From CAG-1000 sp964345385 (GTDB lineage: Bacteria; Bacillota_I; Bacilli_A; RF39; UBA660): a DNA stretch of 5,396 nucleotides. A model generated the notes under the pieces. That model had not been told where the DNA came from and ran no database searches. It worked only from the letters and a program-made list of their open reading frames with translations. Shown one piece after another: positions 1 to 5,396 of the stretch. The DNA lies in contig CAYFQM010000036.1 of NCBI GenBank assembly GCA_964345385.1, positions 1 through 5,396 on the forward strand. Direction: 5' to 3'. Position numbers and translations under genes: made by a program. Position 1 is the first letter of the stretch, and every line of letters begins with the position of its first letter.

Positions 1-1497
1 ACCAGTTGGGATACCCAGTAAATACCACCCTAGTAATAAAACAATTGAAACTACAAACATACCAAAAGAATAATCCAACATAAATTTATGTGCTCCAAAT
101 ATAGTAATAGATTGTTCACTTTTATTATATTTATCTAACATAGCTACATAGATAACAGAATACATTAATAAAGGAGTAATACCATTTGTAACACTATCTG
201 ACATATTATAAACTATTTGTGCGAATTCAGGACTAATACTAGCATTTATAAATAAAGGAATCATTGTTGCTGAAATTATAGCCCACTTACTTATACTATC
301 AGGGCATAAAATGTTAGCAATAACAATTAAAATAAATGACGAGAATATTAATGCTAAACCATTAAAAGATATTTCACCAATTAAACTACTTATCATAGAA
401 GTGAAAACCAATCCTAAATTACTCTCTTTATATATATTTATGAAAAATAAAACAAAAAACATTAACACTAGTATACTTCCAATATCATCTAATGAATGAG
501 AAAGACTTTCTGCTAAAGTTTTATTTGATTTAAATGTTTTACTAACTATCCCATATAATATACCTATTAATAAAAACCATACAGTCACAATAAATACAAA
601 ACTTTGAGCAAACAATGAACGTTCACCAAAAAGCATATCTATATATCTATCAAAACCATGATCCAGTAAAGCACCTGATAAAGGTAACCCTGGTATAATC
701 ATATATATAATTAATAACAAATATAAAAAGCCACCAACTAATGAGACAAATAATGCCCTATAATCTTTTTTAACTAAAATAACTTCTTCAAACTCTTCTT
801 CATATTTACCTAGTTTAGGCATTATCTTTTTTTCAGTTATATTAGTAAATACATACGCAGTCATTATAAGAGCAACAGCCATATAAAATAACGCAAAAAA
901 AACACTTATACTATATTTAGGGCTTATTATTCTAGCAGCATCTAACGTCAAGGATAATAAAGAACTATCATTACTTGATAACAATATATTGATTCCATAT
1001 CCTAAAGATAATGCAGCAAAAGACGCTATGACTCCCCCTAATGGGTTTCTTTTTCCATATTTAAATAATAGTGCCCCTAAAGGGAGCATTATAATATATC
1101 CAATATCTCCTACTAAAGAAAACATTAAACTAATTATTATAAGCCCGAATGTTAAAGCGTTTTTATTAATATGTTTTGTAAGTAAAGTAAATGCAGTTTT
1201 TAAAAATCCACTACTTTCAAGTACTCCAATTCCAACAAATACAATTAATAAAGCTCCTAATGGCGGGAAATTAACAAAATCATTAACCGCTGTTATAACA
1301 ATGTGTTTAAGGCCAGTTAAACTAAACAAATTTTTAACTTCAACAACATTATTTATTAACTCTTTAGAACTAGGATTAACTAAATTATATTCAGATTGTA
1401 AATTTATAAAACTTAAAAAACCACTAATTAATATAGTAATGCATATTAAAATAATATACGACATTATAGGATTCATTTGACTTTTTTTCTTTATCAT
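1..1497 (-). CDS. AbgT-family transporter (p-aminobenzoyl-glutamate type), 3' end cut by window edge
   Basis: This is an integral membrane protein of the AbgT family. Characterised members either import p-aminobenzoyl-glutamate (E. coli AbgT) or export folate-related compounds and sulfonamides (MtrF, YdaH); the substrate here cannot be deduced. An uninterrupted frame of 499 codons runs from an ATG at 1497 to the window edge. Family members are about 510 residues, and the last visible residues (WYLLGIPTG) match the usual C-terminal end, so only a few residues are missing. Visible family marks are FPPLG at 77-81, SLVGDIGY at 127-134 with Asp131, an N395...W405...P423...D434 series, and DSVTNGITPLL at 434-444. 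Hydrophobic segments recur throughout, with a charged loop (KLGKYEEEFEE) near 228-238. The start shares one base with the upstream stop codon (TAATG) and has AAGGAG five bases before it. Part of the signature is divergent: PDSISKW replaces the commoner GSASAKW. Confidence 0.9.
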   Translation of the reverse strand, partial: MIKKKSQMNPIMSYIILICITILISGFLSFINLQSEYNLVNPSSKELINNVVEVKNLFSLTGLKHIVITAVNDFVNFPPLGALLIVFVGIGVLESSGFLKTAFTLLTKHINKNALTFGLIIISLMFSLVGDIGYIIMLPLGALLFKYGKRNPLGGVIASFAALSLGYGINILLSSNDSSLLSLTLDAARIISPKYSISVFFALFYMAVALIMTAYVFTNITEKKIMPKLGKYEEEFEEVILVKKDYRALFVSLVGGFLYLLLIIYMIIPGLPLSGALLDHGFDRYIDMLFGERSLFAQSFVFIVTVWFLLIGILYGIVSKTFKSNKTLAESLSHSLDDIGSILVLMFFVLFFINIYKESNLGLVFTSMISSLIGEISFNGLALIFSSFILIVIANILCPDSISKWAIISATMIPLFINASISPEFAQIVYNMSDSVTNGITPLLMYSVIYVAMLDKYNKSEQSITIFGAHKFMLDYSFGMFVVSIVLLLGWYLLGIPTG

Positions 1498-1682
1498 TAA
1501 TACTCCTTCACTTGCTTAAGCTTTTTTTCAAATTCTAATTTATCAATCATAATAGTTCTACCACAATTAATACATTCAATTTTAATATCTACTCCAACTC
1601 TAGTGACATTCCATAAATTACTTTTACAAGCATGTGGTTTTCTCATTATAACTTTACTACCTAATTTATATTTTTTATTCAT
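1497..1682 (-). CDS. DUF951 family small protein (YyzM-like)
   Basis: A 61-residue basic protein that matches the DUF951 pattern: KPHxC at 15-19, a conserved Trp24, RxGxDIKIxCxxCGR from 28 to 42, and FEKKLK at 51-56. Its molecular function is not established. His17, Cys19, Cys37 and Cys40 form an H-x-C ... C-x2-C set that could bind one zinc ion, giving a small zinc-ribbon-like fold; this is inference from residue spacing. In Bacilli such genes (yyzM in Bacillus subtilis) sit next to parA/parB, as here. The ATG overlaps the end of parB by eight bases, and its own TAA overlaps the transporter start. No strong ribosome binding site of its own is visible, so translation probably depends on ribosomes finishing parB. 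The length is normal for the family and no signal peptide or membrane segment is seen. Confidence 0.88.
   Translation of the reverse strand: MNKKYKLGSKVIMRKPHACKSNLWNVTRVGVDIKIECINCGRTIMIDKLEFEKKLKQVKEY
1503..1508 (-). promoter_or_regulatory. Ribosome binding site of the AbgT-family gene
   Basis: AAGGAG lies inside the last codons of the DUF951 gene, five bases before the transporter's ATG at 1497. It fixes that ATG as the start and lets the transporter be translated by new or re-initiating ribosomes on the same message. Confidence 0.75.
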
Positions 1683-2559
1683 CTATTTTCACATCAATTC
1701 TCAATATTTCTAATATTCTTTCCAAATCTTTTTCACTTGCAAAAGGAATAATAATATTTTTAGATGTTACTTTTACATTACTTCCAATTAAATCTTTTAA
1801 TGTTGATTCTATATAACCATAAGGACTGATTTTAGCAACTCTATTAATTGGATTTTTCTTTTGAAAACTTCCTTCTTTAACTAACTTCTCTAAATCTCTT
1901 ACTGATAAGTTATCTTTTTTAACTTTATTACTTAATTCAATAATTCTATTTTTATTTTCTAGTTTACTTAATACTCTAGCATGTCCCATAGATATCAAAT
2001 TATTTAATACATCTTGTTTTACTTGATCTGGTAAATTTAAAAGCCCTAGCATATTAGTAATATGTACTCTACTTTTTCCTAATTTTTTTGCAAGCTCTTC
2101 TTGAGTAATCATAAGTGTTTCTAATAAATTCTTATATGCTTCAGCTTCTTCTATAGAATTTAAATCTTCTCTTTGAATATTTTCTAAAAGAGCTATCATC
2201 ATCATATCATCATCATTAAATTCTTTTATAATAGCTGGTATTGTAGTTAAACCTGCCATAGAAGCCGCTTTCGCTCTTCTTTCACCCGCTACTATATTAT
2301 ATCCTTTAATAGATTTAGTAACTATAATAGGCTGAATCACACCATATTCTTTAATACTATTTGCTAATTCATTTATTTTTTCTTGATCAAAACTTTTTCT
2401 TGGTTGATATGGATTGCTTCTTAATTCAGTTAATTCCAACTCTACTATATCACTTTCTTTAGCCGAATCAACAATATCACGCTCTATATTATCCATATAA
2501 AGTGAATCATTATTAAATAGTTGTTCCAATCCTCTTCCTAATCTTTTATTGCTTTCCAT
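1675..2559 (-). CDS. parB: Chromosome partitioning protein ParB (Spo0J)
   Basis: ParB binds parS sites near the origin, spreads on DNA as a CTP-dependent sliding clamp, loads condensin and stimulates the ParA ATPase. The 294 residues show the full family layout. An N-terminal ParA-contacting segment, KRLGRGLEQLF, spans 5-15. The NPYQPRK motif is at 49-55. The CTP-binding GERR motif is at 92-95, followed by ENIQREDLN at 126-134, a second part of the nucleotide pocket. A helix-turn-helix lies around 151-171 (ITQEELAKKLGKSRVHITNM), followed by GHAR at 192-195. A short C-terminal dimerisation domain (SEKDLERILEIL) ends the protein. Its start overlaps parA by 14 bases and has a near-perfect ribosome binding site inside parA. 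The C-terminal end overlaps the DUF951 gene by 8 bases. Length and motifs are those of chromosomal ParB, not a plasmid or Noc-type protein, although parS specificity was not tested. Confidence 0.96.
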   Translation of the reverse strand: MESNKRLGRGLEQLFNNDSLYMDNIERDIVDSAKESDIVELELTELRSNPYQPRKSFDQEKINELANSIKEYGVIQPIIVTKSIKGYNIVAGERRAKAASMAGLTTIPAIIKEFNDDDMMMIALLENIQREDLNSIEEAEAYKNLLETLMITQEELAKKLGKSRVHITNMLGLLNLPDQVKQDVLNNLISMGHARVLSKLENKNRIIELSNKVKKDNLSVRDLEKLVKEGSFQKKNPINRVAKISPYGYIESTLKDLIGSNVKVTSKNIIIPFASEKDLERILEILRIDVKIDE

Positions 2560-3334
2560 TTCTTTCTATCACCTCTTTAGCCAAATTTAAATATGCAATA
2601 GCCCCTTTACTTTTTGGATCATATTCTAATATTGGTTTTCCATGACTTGGAGCTTCTACTAATTTTACAAGTCTTGGTATTATTGTATTAAATACTTTTT
2701 CACTAAAAAACTTTCTTACATCTTCTACTACTTCAAGACCAAGTAAAGTTCTTCCATCTAACATTGTAAGCAATACCCCTTCAATAGCTAAATTTGGATT
2801 ATTACTTTTTTGTGTCATAACAACACTTCTTAATAATTGATTAACCCCCTCCAATGCGAAATACTCACATTGTATAGGTATTAAAACTGAATCACTTGCA
2901 GTTAATGCATTAGTGTTTAATGGTCCTAATTCAGGAGGACAATCTATAATAATAAAATCATATCTATGTTTTATTTTATCTAATTGTTCTTTTAATTGAT
3001 TATTTATATTAAACTTTTTATCTTGATATGCCATTCTAAGAAAATCGTATGATACACCACACAAATCAATATGAGCAGGAATCATGCTTAAATTCTTATA
3101 TGGCGTTTTAATAATAGAATCATTAATATCACAAGAATTAGTTATCACATCATATATACTTTTTTTTATTTTAAGTCTATCTATTCCAAGACCAGTAGTA
3201 GCATTACTCTGTGGATCTAAATCAATTAATAATACTTTTTTATCTAAATGTCCTAATGAACTTGCCAAATTTATACTAGTGGTCGTTTTACCAACTCCAC
3301 CTTTTTGATTTACAACTGATATTATTTTTGCCAT
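2546..3334 (-). CDS. parA: Chromosome partitioning ATPase ParA (Soj)
   Basis: ParA is a deviant-Walker ATPase that dimerises with ATP, binds DNA non-specifically and moves ParB-parS complexes; in Bacilli it also acts on the initiator DnaA. At 262 residues it is close to the usual length of chromosomal Soj proteins, about 250-260. The protein starts almost directly with the deviant Walker A motif KGGVGKTTT at 11-19, with signature Lys11 and Lys16. It continues with LLIDLDPQSNATTGLG at 35-50 (Asp40, the catalytic aspartate position of Soj) and the Walker B strand IIIDCPPELG at 128-137. MLDGRTLLG at 191-199 carries Arg195 of the DNA-binding region. There is no N-terminal helix-turn-helix extension, which argues for the chromosomal class and against the long plasmid ParA type. 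The ATG at 3334 has AAGGAAGG eight bases upstream. It is the first gene of the cluster parA-parB-DUF951-AbgT, whose reading frames all overlap. Confidence 0.96.
   Translation of the reverse strand: MAKIISVVNQKGGVGKTTTSINLASSLGHLDKKVLLIDLDPQSNATTGLGIDRLKIKKSIYDVITNSCDINDSIIKTPYKNLSMIPAHIDLCGVSYDFLRMAYQDKKFNINNQLKEQLDKIKHRYDFIIIDCPPELGPLNTNALTASDSVLIPIQCEYFALEGVNQLLRSVVMTQKSNNPNLAIEGVLLTMLDGRTLLGLEVVEDVRKFFSEKVFNTIIPRLVKLVEAPSHGKPILEYDPKSKGAIAYLNLAKEVIERNGKQ
2568..2579 (-). promoter_or_regulatory. Strong ribosome binding site of parB inside parA
   Basis: TAAAGAGGTGAT matches the full anti-Shine-Dalgarno complement TAAGGAGGTGAT at 11 of 12 positions and ends eight bases before the parB ATG at 2559. 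It lies within the last codons of parA, which supports the 2559 start and efficient parB translation. Confidence 0.8.
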
Positions 3335-3342
3335 GATGTTAT

Positions 3343-3350
3343 CCTTCCTT
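3343..3350 (-). promoter_or_regulatory. Ribosome binding site of parA
   Basis: AAGGAAGG lies eight bases before the ATG at 3334 and supports that start, which also places the Walker A motif at its usual distance from the N-terminus. Confidence 0.7.
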
Positions 3351-3359
3351 ACTACAAAT

Positions 3360-3388
3360 ATTTTAACATAAAAAGAGATATTTTAAAA
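3360..3388 (-). promoter_or_regulatory. Putative promoter of the parA-parB cluster
   Basis: An extended -10 element, TGTTAAAAT (3368-3360), has a weak -35 (TTTTAA, 3388-3383) 17 bases upstream. Transcription would begin near 3353, only a few bases before the ribosome binding site of parA. The weak -35 lies inside the inverted repeat at 3382-3416. In DNA this AT-rich, chance matches are common, so this is a modest prediction. Confidence 0.35.
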
Positions 3389-3416
3389 CAACAATATATA
3401 TTTTTGTTGTTTTAAA
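3382..3416 (-). terminator. Hairpin between murD and parA (possible weak terminator or operator)
   Basis: A perfect 13-bp inverted repeat, TTTAAAACAACAA and its complement, flanks a 9-base loop. It starts 18 bases after the murD stop codon. Read in the murD direction, the 3' arm ends in a T run (TTGTTGTTTT) and a second T-rich stretch (TCTCTTTTT) follows a few bases later, so it can be an AT-rich intrinsic terminator. Only three pairs of the stem are G-C, which makes it weak. Because it overlaps the -35 of the putative parA promoter, an operator role is the alternative. Confidence 0.45.
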
Positions 3417-3434
3417 CGAATTATTCAAAATAAA

Positions 3435-4775
3435 CTATTTTAGTTCTAAAACAATTTTTTTAAAGTCATCCCCTCTATCTTCAAACTTATCATATTGATC
3501 CCAACTAGCACATGCAGGAGACAATAATATTACACTATTACTATGAGCTTTTTCTACTAAAGATTTAACAGCTTCATTTAATCTTTCACTTATGGTACAT
3601 GGAATATTGTTTTTGTCACAAAATTCTTTAATTCTTTCTTTAGTTTCTCCATAAGTTGCAACCATTTTAACGCTTTTCATATATGGAAGCAAATTATCAA
3701 AACTATGTTTTCTATCAAACCCTCCCAATAATAAATATATATCTTGATTAAATGATTTTAATGCTGTAATAGTAGCTTCAACATTAGTTGATTTGCTATC
3801 ATTATAAAAATCAATTCCTTTATAAGTTCTTACATACTCTAATCTATGTTCCACTGAACTAAATCTACTTAACACATTATATATATCTTCATTAGAAGCT
3901 CCATATTGTTTAGATGCCGCTATAGCACACATAATATTTTCATAGTTATGATTTCCTTTTAATAAAATATCACTACACTTAATTATTTCCATATCCTTAT
4001 AATAAATAGCTTCATTCTTTATATATAAATCACTTTCTATATCTGTAGAAGTAAAACTTATTTTATGACTTGGAATATTTTTTACTACTTCGATCACATC
4101 TTTATTTCCAATATTATATATAGCAACATCTTCTTCAGTATGGTTGTTAAATATTTTAGCCTTGTTTTTTTTATAATTTTCAAAACTACCAAAATGATCT
4201 ATATGCACTTCATATAAATTAGTCATAACAGATACATTAGTTTTAAATTCGTAACAATCATGTAAATGATGACCGGCTATTTCTAAAACTAATATTGTTC
4301 CTTTTTTACATTTATTAACTAAAGAACACACTGGAAAGCCTAAATTTCCACCTAAAATAGCATCTTTTTTAGCTTCTTTCAAAAATTCATATATTAAAGT
4401 TGTTGTTGTTGTTTTACCATTGCTACCTGTTACAGCAATAATATTCACTTCTTTTTCTTTTAGATAACTATATGCAACTTCAACTTCACTTACCAATTTT
4501 ATATTAAATTTATTTGCTTTTTGACATATTGCGTGATCTAATTTAACACCTGGATTTTTAACAACATAATCAAATGAACTATCTAAATAATCTTCTGGAC
4601 TATCTGGAATAATCAGTACTTTAACCCCTAATTTATTTAATTCTTTAACTTTTTTTTCGTCTTGTTTTTTTTGATCAATCACTAACACATCACAATTTTT
4701 ACTAGCTAATAATTTTGCACACTCATAACCACTACGAGCTAATCCAAAAATCAATATCTTTTTATTATTAAACAT
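3435..4775 (-). CDS. murD: UDP-N-acetylmuramoyl-L-alanine--D-glutamate ligase MurD
   Basis: MurD is a cytoplasmic ATP-dependent ligase that adds D-glutamate to UDP-MurNAc-L-alanine in peptidoglycan synthesis. The 446 residues show the three Mur ligase domains: an N-terminal UDP-binding Rossmann fold (GLARSG, 11-16), a central ATPase (GSNGKTTT, 117-124; GGNLG, 142-146; Glu165; His191; Lys205, the expected carbamylated lysine) and a C-terminal domain. The last has HR at 310-311, NDSKSTN at 325-331, GGFDRK at 351-356 and SPACASWDQ at 419-427, the D-glutamate-binding region of MurD. The start at 4775 was preferred over in-frame ATGs at 4790 and 4787 because GGAG lies six bases before it, and the promoter upstream would start transcription at about those earlier codons. 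One motif is unusual: the ELSSFQL segment of E. coli and Staphylococcus MurD reads EIAGHHL here (165-171). It stands alone, between 5S rRNA and the hairpin before parA. Confidence 0.94.
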   Translation of the reverse strand: MFNNKKILIFGLARSGYECAKLLASKNCDVLVIDQKKQDEKKVKELNKLGVKVLIIPDSPEDYLDSSFDYVVKNPGVKLDHAICQKANKFNIKLVSEVEVAYSYLKEKEVNIIAVTGSNGKTTTTTLIYEFLKEAKKDAILGGNLGFPVCSLVNKCKKGTILVLEIAGHHLHDCYEFKTNVSVMTNLYEVHIDHFGSFENYKKNKAKIFNNHTEEDVAIYNIGNKDVIEVVKNIPSHKISFTSTDIESDLYIKNEAIYYKDMEIIKCSDILLKGNHNYENIMCAIAASKQYGASNEDIYNVLSRFSSVEHRLEYVRTYKGIDFYNDSKSTNVEATITALKSFNQDIYLLLGGFDRKHSFDNLLPYMKSVKMVATYGETKERIKEFCDKNNIPCTISERLNEAVKSLVEKAHSNSVILLSPACASWDQYDKFEDRGDDFKKIVLELK

Positions 4776-4781
4776 ATCTCT

Positions 4782-4785
4782 CTCC
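4782..4785 (-). promoter_or_regulatory. Ribosome binding site deciding the murD start
   Basis: GGAG (continuing as GGAGAGAG) lies six bases before the ATG at 4775. The two in-frame ATGs further upstream at 4790 and 4787 have only AT-rich sequence before them. This favours a protein starting MFNNKKIL, which also puts the GLARSG loop at a typical distance from the N-terminus. Confidence 0.7.
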
Positions 4786-4794
4786 ATCATTAAT

Positions 4795-4823
4795 ATTATA
4801 CAATAATATATTAATAATTTAAA
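4795..4823 (-). promoter_or_regulatory. Putative sigma-A promoter of murD
   Basis: A perfect -10 TATAAT (4800-4795) is preceded after exactly 17 bases by TTTAAA (4823-4818), which matches four of six bases of TTGACA. Transcription would start near 4788, giving a leader of about 13 bases that still includes the GGAG site. It lets murD be expressed independently of the rRNA operon just upstream. Confidence 0.6.
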
Positions 4824-4832
4824 GATTTACAT

Positions 4833-4839
4833 AAAAAAA
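4833..4839 (-). terminator. U-run directly after 5S rRNA (possible rRNA operon terminator)
   Basis: Seven T residues follow the last paired base of 5S rRNA with no separate hairpin between 5S and murD. The closing helix of 5S (GATTGG pairing with CCAATC) followed by U7 may itself serve as the terminator. An ordinary local stem-loop is not visible, so whether termination really happens here is uncertain. Confidence 0.4.
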
Positions 4840-4945
4840 GATTGGCAACTTGCTATCTTCGCTTACACTATTTTCGCCGTTAAAGTGCTTAACTTCTCTG
4901 TTCGGTATGGGAAGAGGTGTATCCACTTTACTATCGTCACCAATC
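4840..4945 (-). rRNA. rrf: 5S ribosomal RNA
   Basis: The structural RNA of the large subunit's central protuberance. The conserved core CCCATACCGAACA and GAAGTTAAGC (loops B and C) is clear. The two ends form a terminal helix: GATTGGTGAC at the 5' end pairs with GTTGCCAATC at the 3' end, ten pairs including two G-U pairs, which sets the boundaries. The length of about 106 nt is shorter than the usual 115-120. The loss is mostly in helix IV, where only a few bases stand between TAGT and GAAGATAGC. Mollicute 5S RNAs are shortened in a similar way. It lies downstream of 23S in the normal 23S-5S order with no tRNA between. A mature end one or two bases away is possible. Confidence 0.94.
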
Positions 4946-5012
4946 AAATGTATTATAACATAATTGTTCTCTCAAAACAAGATAATGTGATTATATCAAA
5001 TTAAATAATAAT
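4946..5012 (-). other. 23S-5S intergenic spacer of the rRNA operon
   Basis: A 67-base AT-rich spacer with no tRNA. It contains TTATCTTGTTTTGAGAG followed by AACAA, where TTGTT (4980-4976) and AACAA (4968-4964) can form a small stem. Similar TTTTGAGAGAAC text occurs in rRNA spacers of Bacilli and may take part in processing of the precursor; this last point is from memory of the group, not shown here. Confidence 0.7.
4952..4980 (-). promoter_or_regulatory. Promoter-like sequence immediately before 5S rRNA
   Basis: A perfect extended -10 (TGTTATAAT, 4960-4952) has TTGTTT (4980-4975) exactly 17 bases upstream. The expected start point, about seven bases after the -10, falls on or next to G4945, the first base of 5S. 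The -35 overlaps a spacer stretch (GTTTTGAGAGAAC) that resembles the 23S-5S spacer of other Bacilli as I remember it, so the match could be fortuitous. Confidence 0.35.

Positions 5013-5396
<384 letters not shown>

Noticed and set aside
311..499. 62-codon open frame on the plus strand
   Set aside because: It is antisense to the same transporter, has lysine/isoleucine/asparagine-rich composition expected from AT-rich DNA and has no recognisable domain.
989..1480. 163-codon open frame on the plus strand
   Set aside because: It lies wholly antisense to the AbgT-family gene, whose minus-strand frame is intact and matches a known family. The plus-strand translation is proline/asparagine-rich with no recognisable domain and no ribosome binding site of note.
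3084..3308. 74-codon open frame on the plus strand
   Set aside because: It mirrors the ParA coding sequence, including the complement of the Walker A region, and is a shadow frame.
3847..3862. Half parS-like sequence TGTTCCAC followed by TGAACT
   Set aside because: The left half equals the Bacillus parS half-site, but the right half does not match without gaps. It is explained by codons for the conserved SVEHRLE segment of MurD. No other parS candidate (CACGTG core) was seen in the window.
1..4790. Reassigned TGA (tryptophan) code, considered because of the Mollicute-like 5S
   Set aside because: All tryptophans seen are encoded by TGG, no in-frame TGA occurs in any of the five genes, and the frames are full length under the standard code.
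4796..4832. Possible independent terminator hairpin between 5S and murD
   Set aside because: Only weak AT-only complementarities (TTAATATATTA-like) are present and they coincide with the murD promoter; no stem with G-C pairs precedes a T run.
4946..5012. tRNA gene between 23S and 5S
   Set aside because: The spacer is only 67 bases, lacks a TTC-containing T-arm or any cloverleaf, and is mostly A and T.

Overview
The window looks like a chromosomal piece of a very AT-rich, low-GC Gram-positive bacterium (Bacillota, class Bacilli). The parA-parB-DUF951 order, the ligase motifs and the 23S-5S spacer are Bacilli-like. The short 5S rRNA, with a nearly absent helix IV, recalls Mollicutes and their walled relatives (for example RF39/RFN20-type gut lineages or Erysipelotrichales). 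That placement is inference. A complete murD means the cell makes peptidoglycan. Every tryptophan codon seen is TGG and no in-frame TGA occurs in the genes, so the standard code fits. The complete genes end in TAA or TAG.

Everything supported lies on the minus strand, so transcription runs from right to left. In that order: the 3' end of a 23S rRNA gene (5013-5396, cut by the window edge), a 67-base spacer, a compact 106-nt 5S rRNA (4840-4945) followed directly by seven T residues, then murD (3435-4775) with its own good promoter. Next is a 97-base gap (between murD and parA) containing a 13-bp perfect inverted repeat and a probable promoter. It is followed by a tightly packed cluster: parA/soj (2546-3334), parB/spo0J (1675-2559), a 61-residue DUF951 protein (1497-1682) and an AbgT-family membrane transporter (1-1497, only the last few residues missing). 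The three junctions in this cluster overlap by 14, 8 and 1 bases.

Functionally the window joins ribosomal RNA, cytoplasmic peptidoglycan precursor synthesis (MurD) and chromosome segregation (ParA/ParB). ParA and ParB act together on parS sites, but no convincing parS is visible here. DUF951 is a familiar neighbour of parB in Bacilli and has no settled function. The transporter is the unexpected member: its start codon shares a base with the DUF951 stop codon, so it is probably co-translated with the segregation genes.

I see no mobile element, CRISPR array, tRNA or clearly novel multi-gene system. The points most worth a second look are a promoter-like sequence that would start transcription at the mature 5' end of 5S rRNA, the U-run abutting 5S, the altered central motif of MurD, the substitutions in the AbgT transport site, and the coupling of that transporter to parAB.
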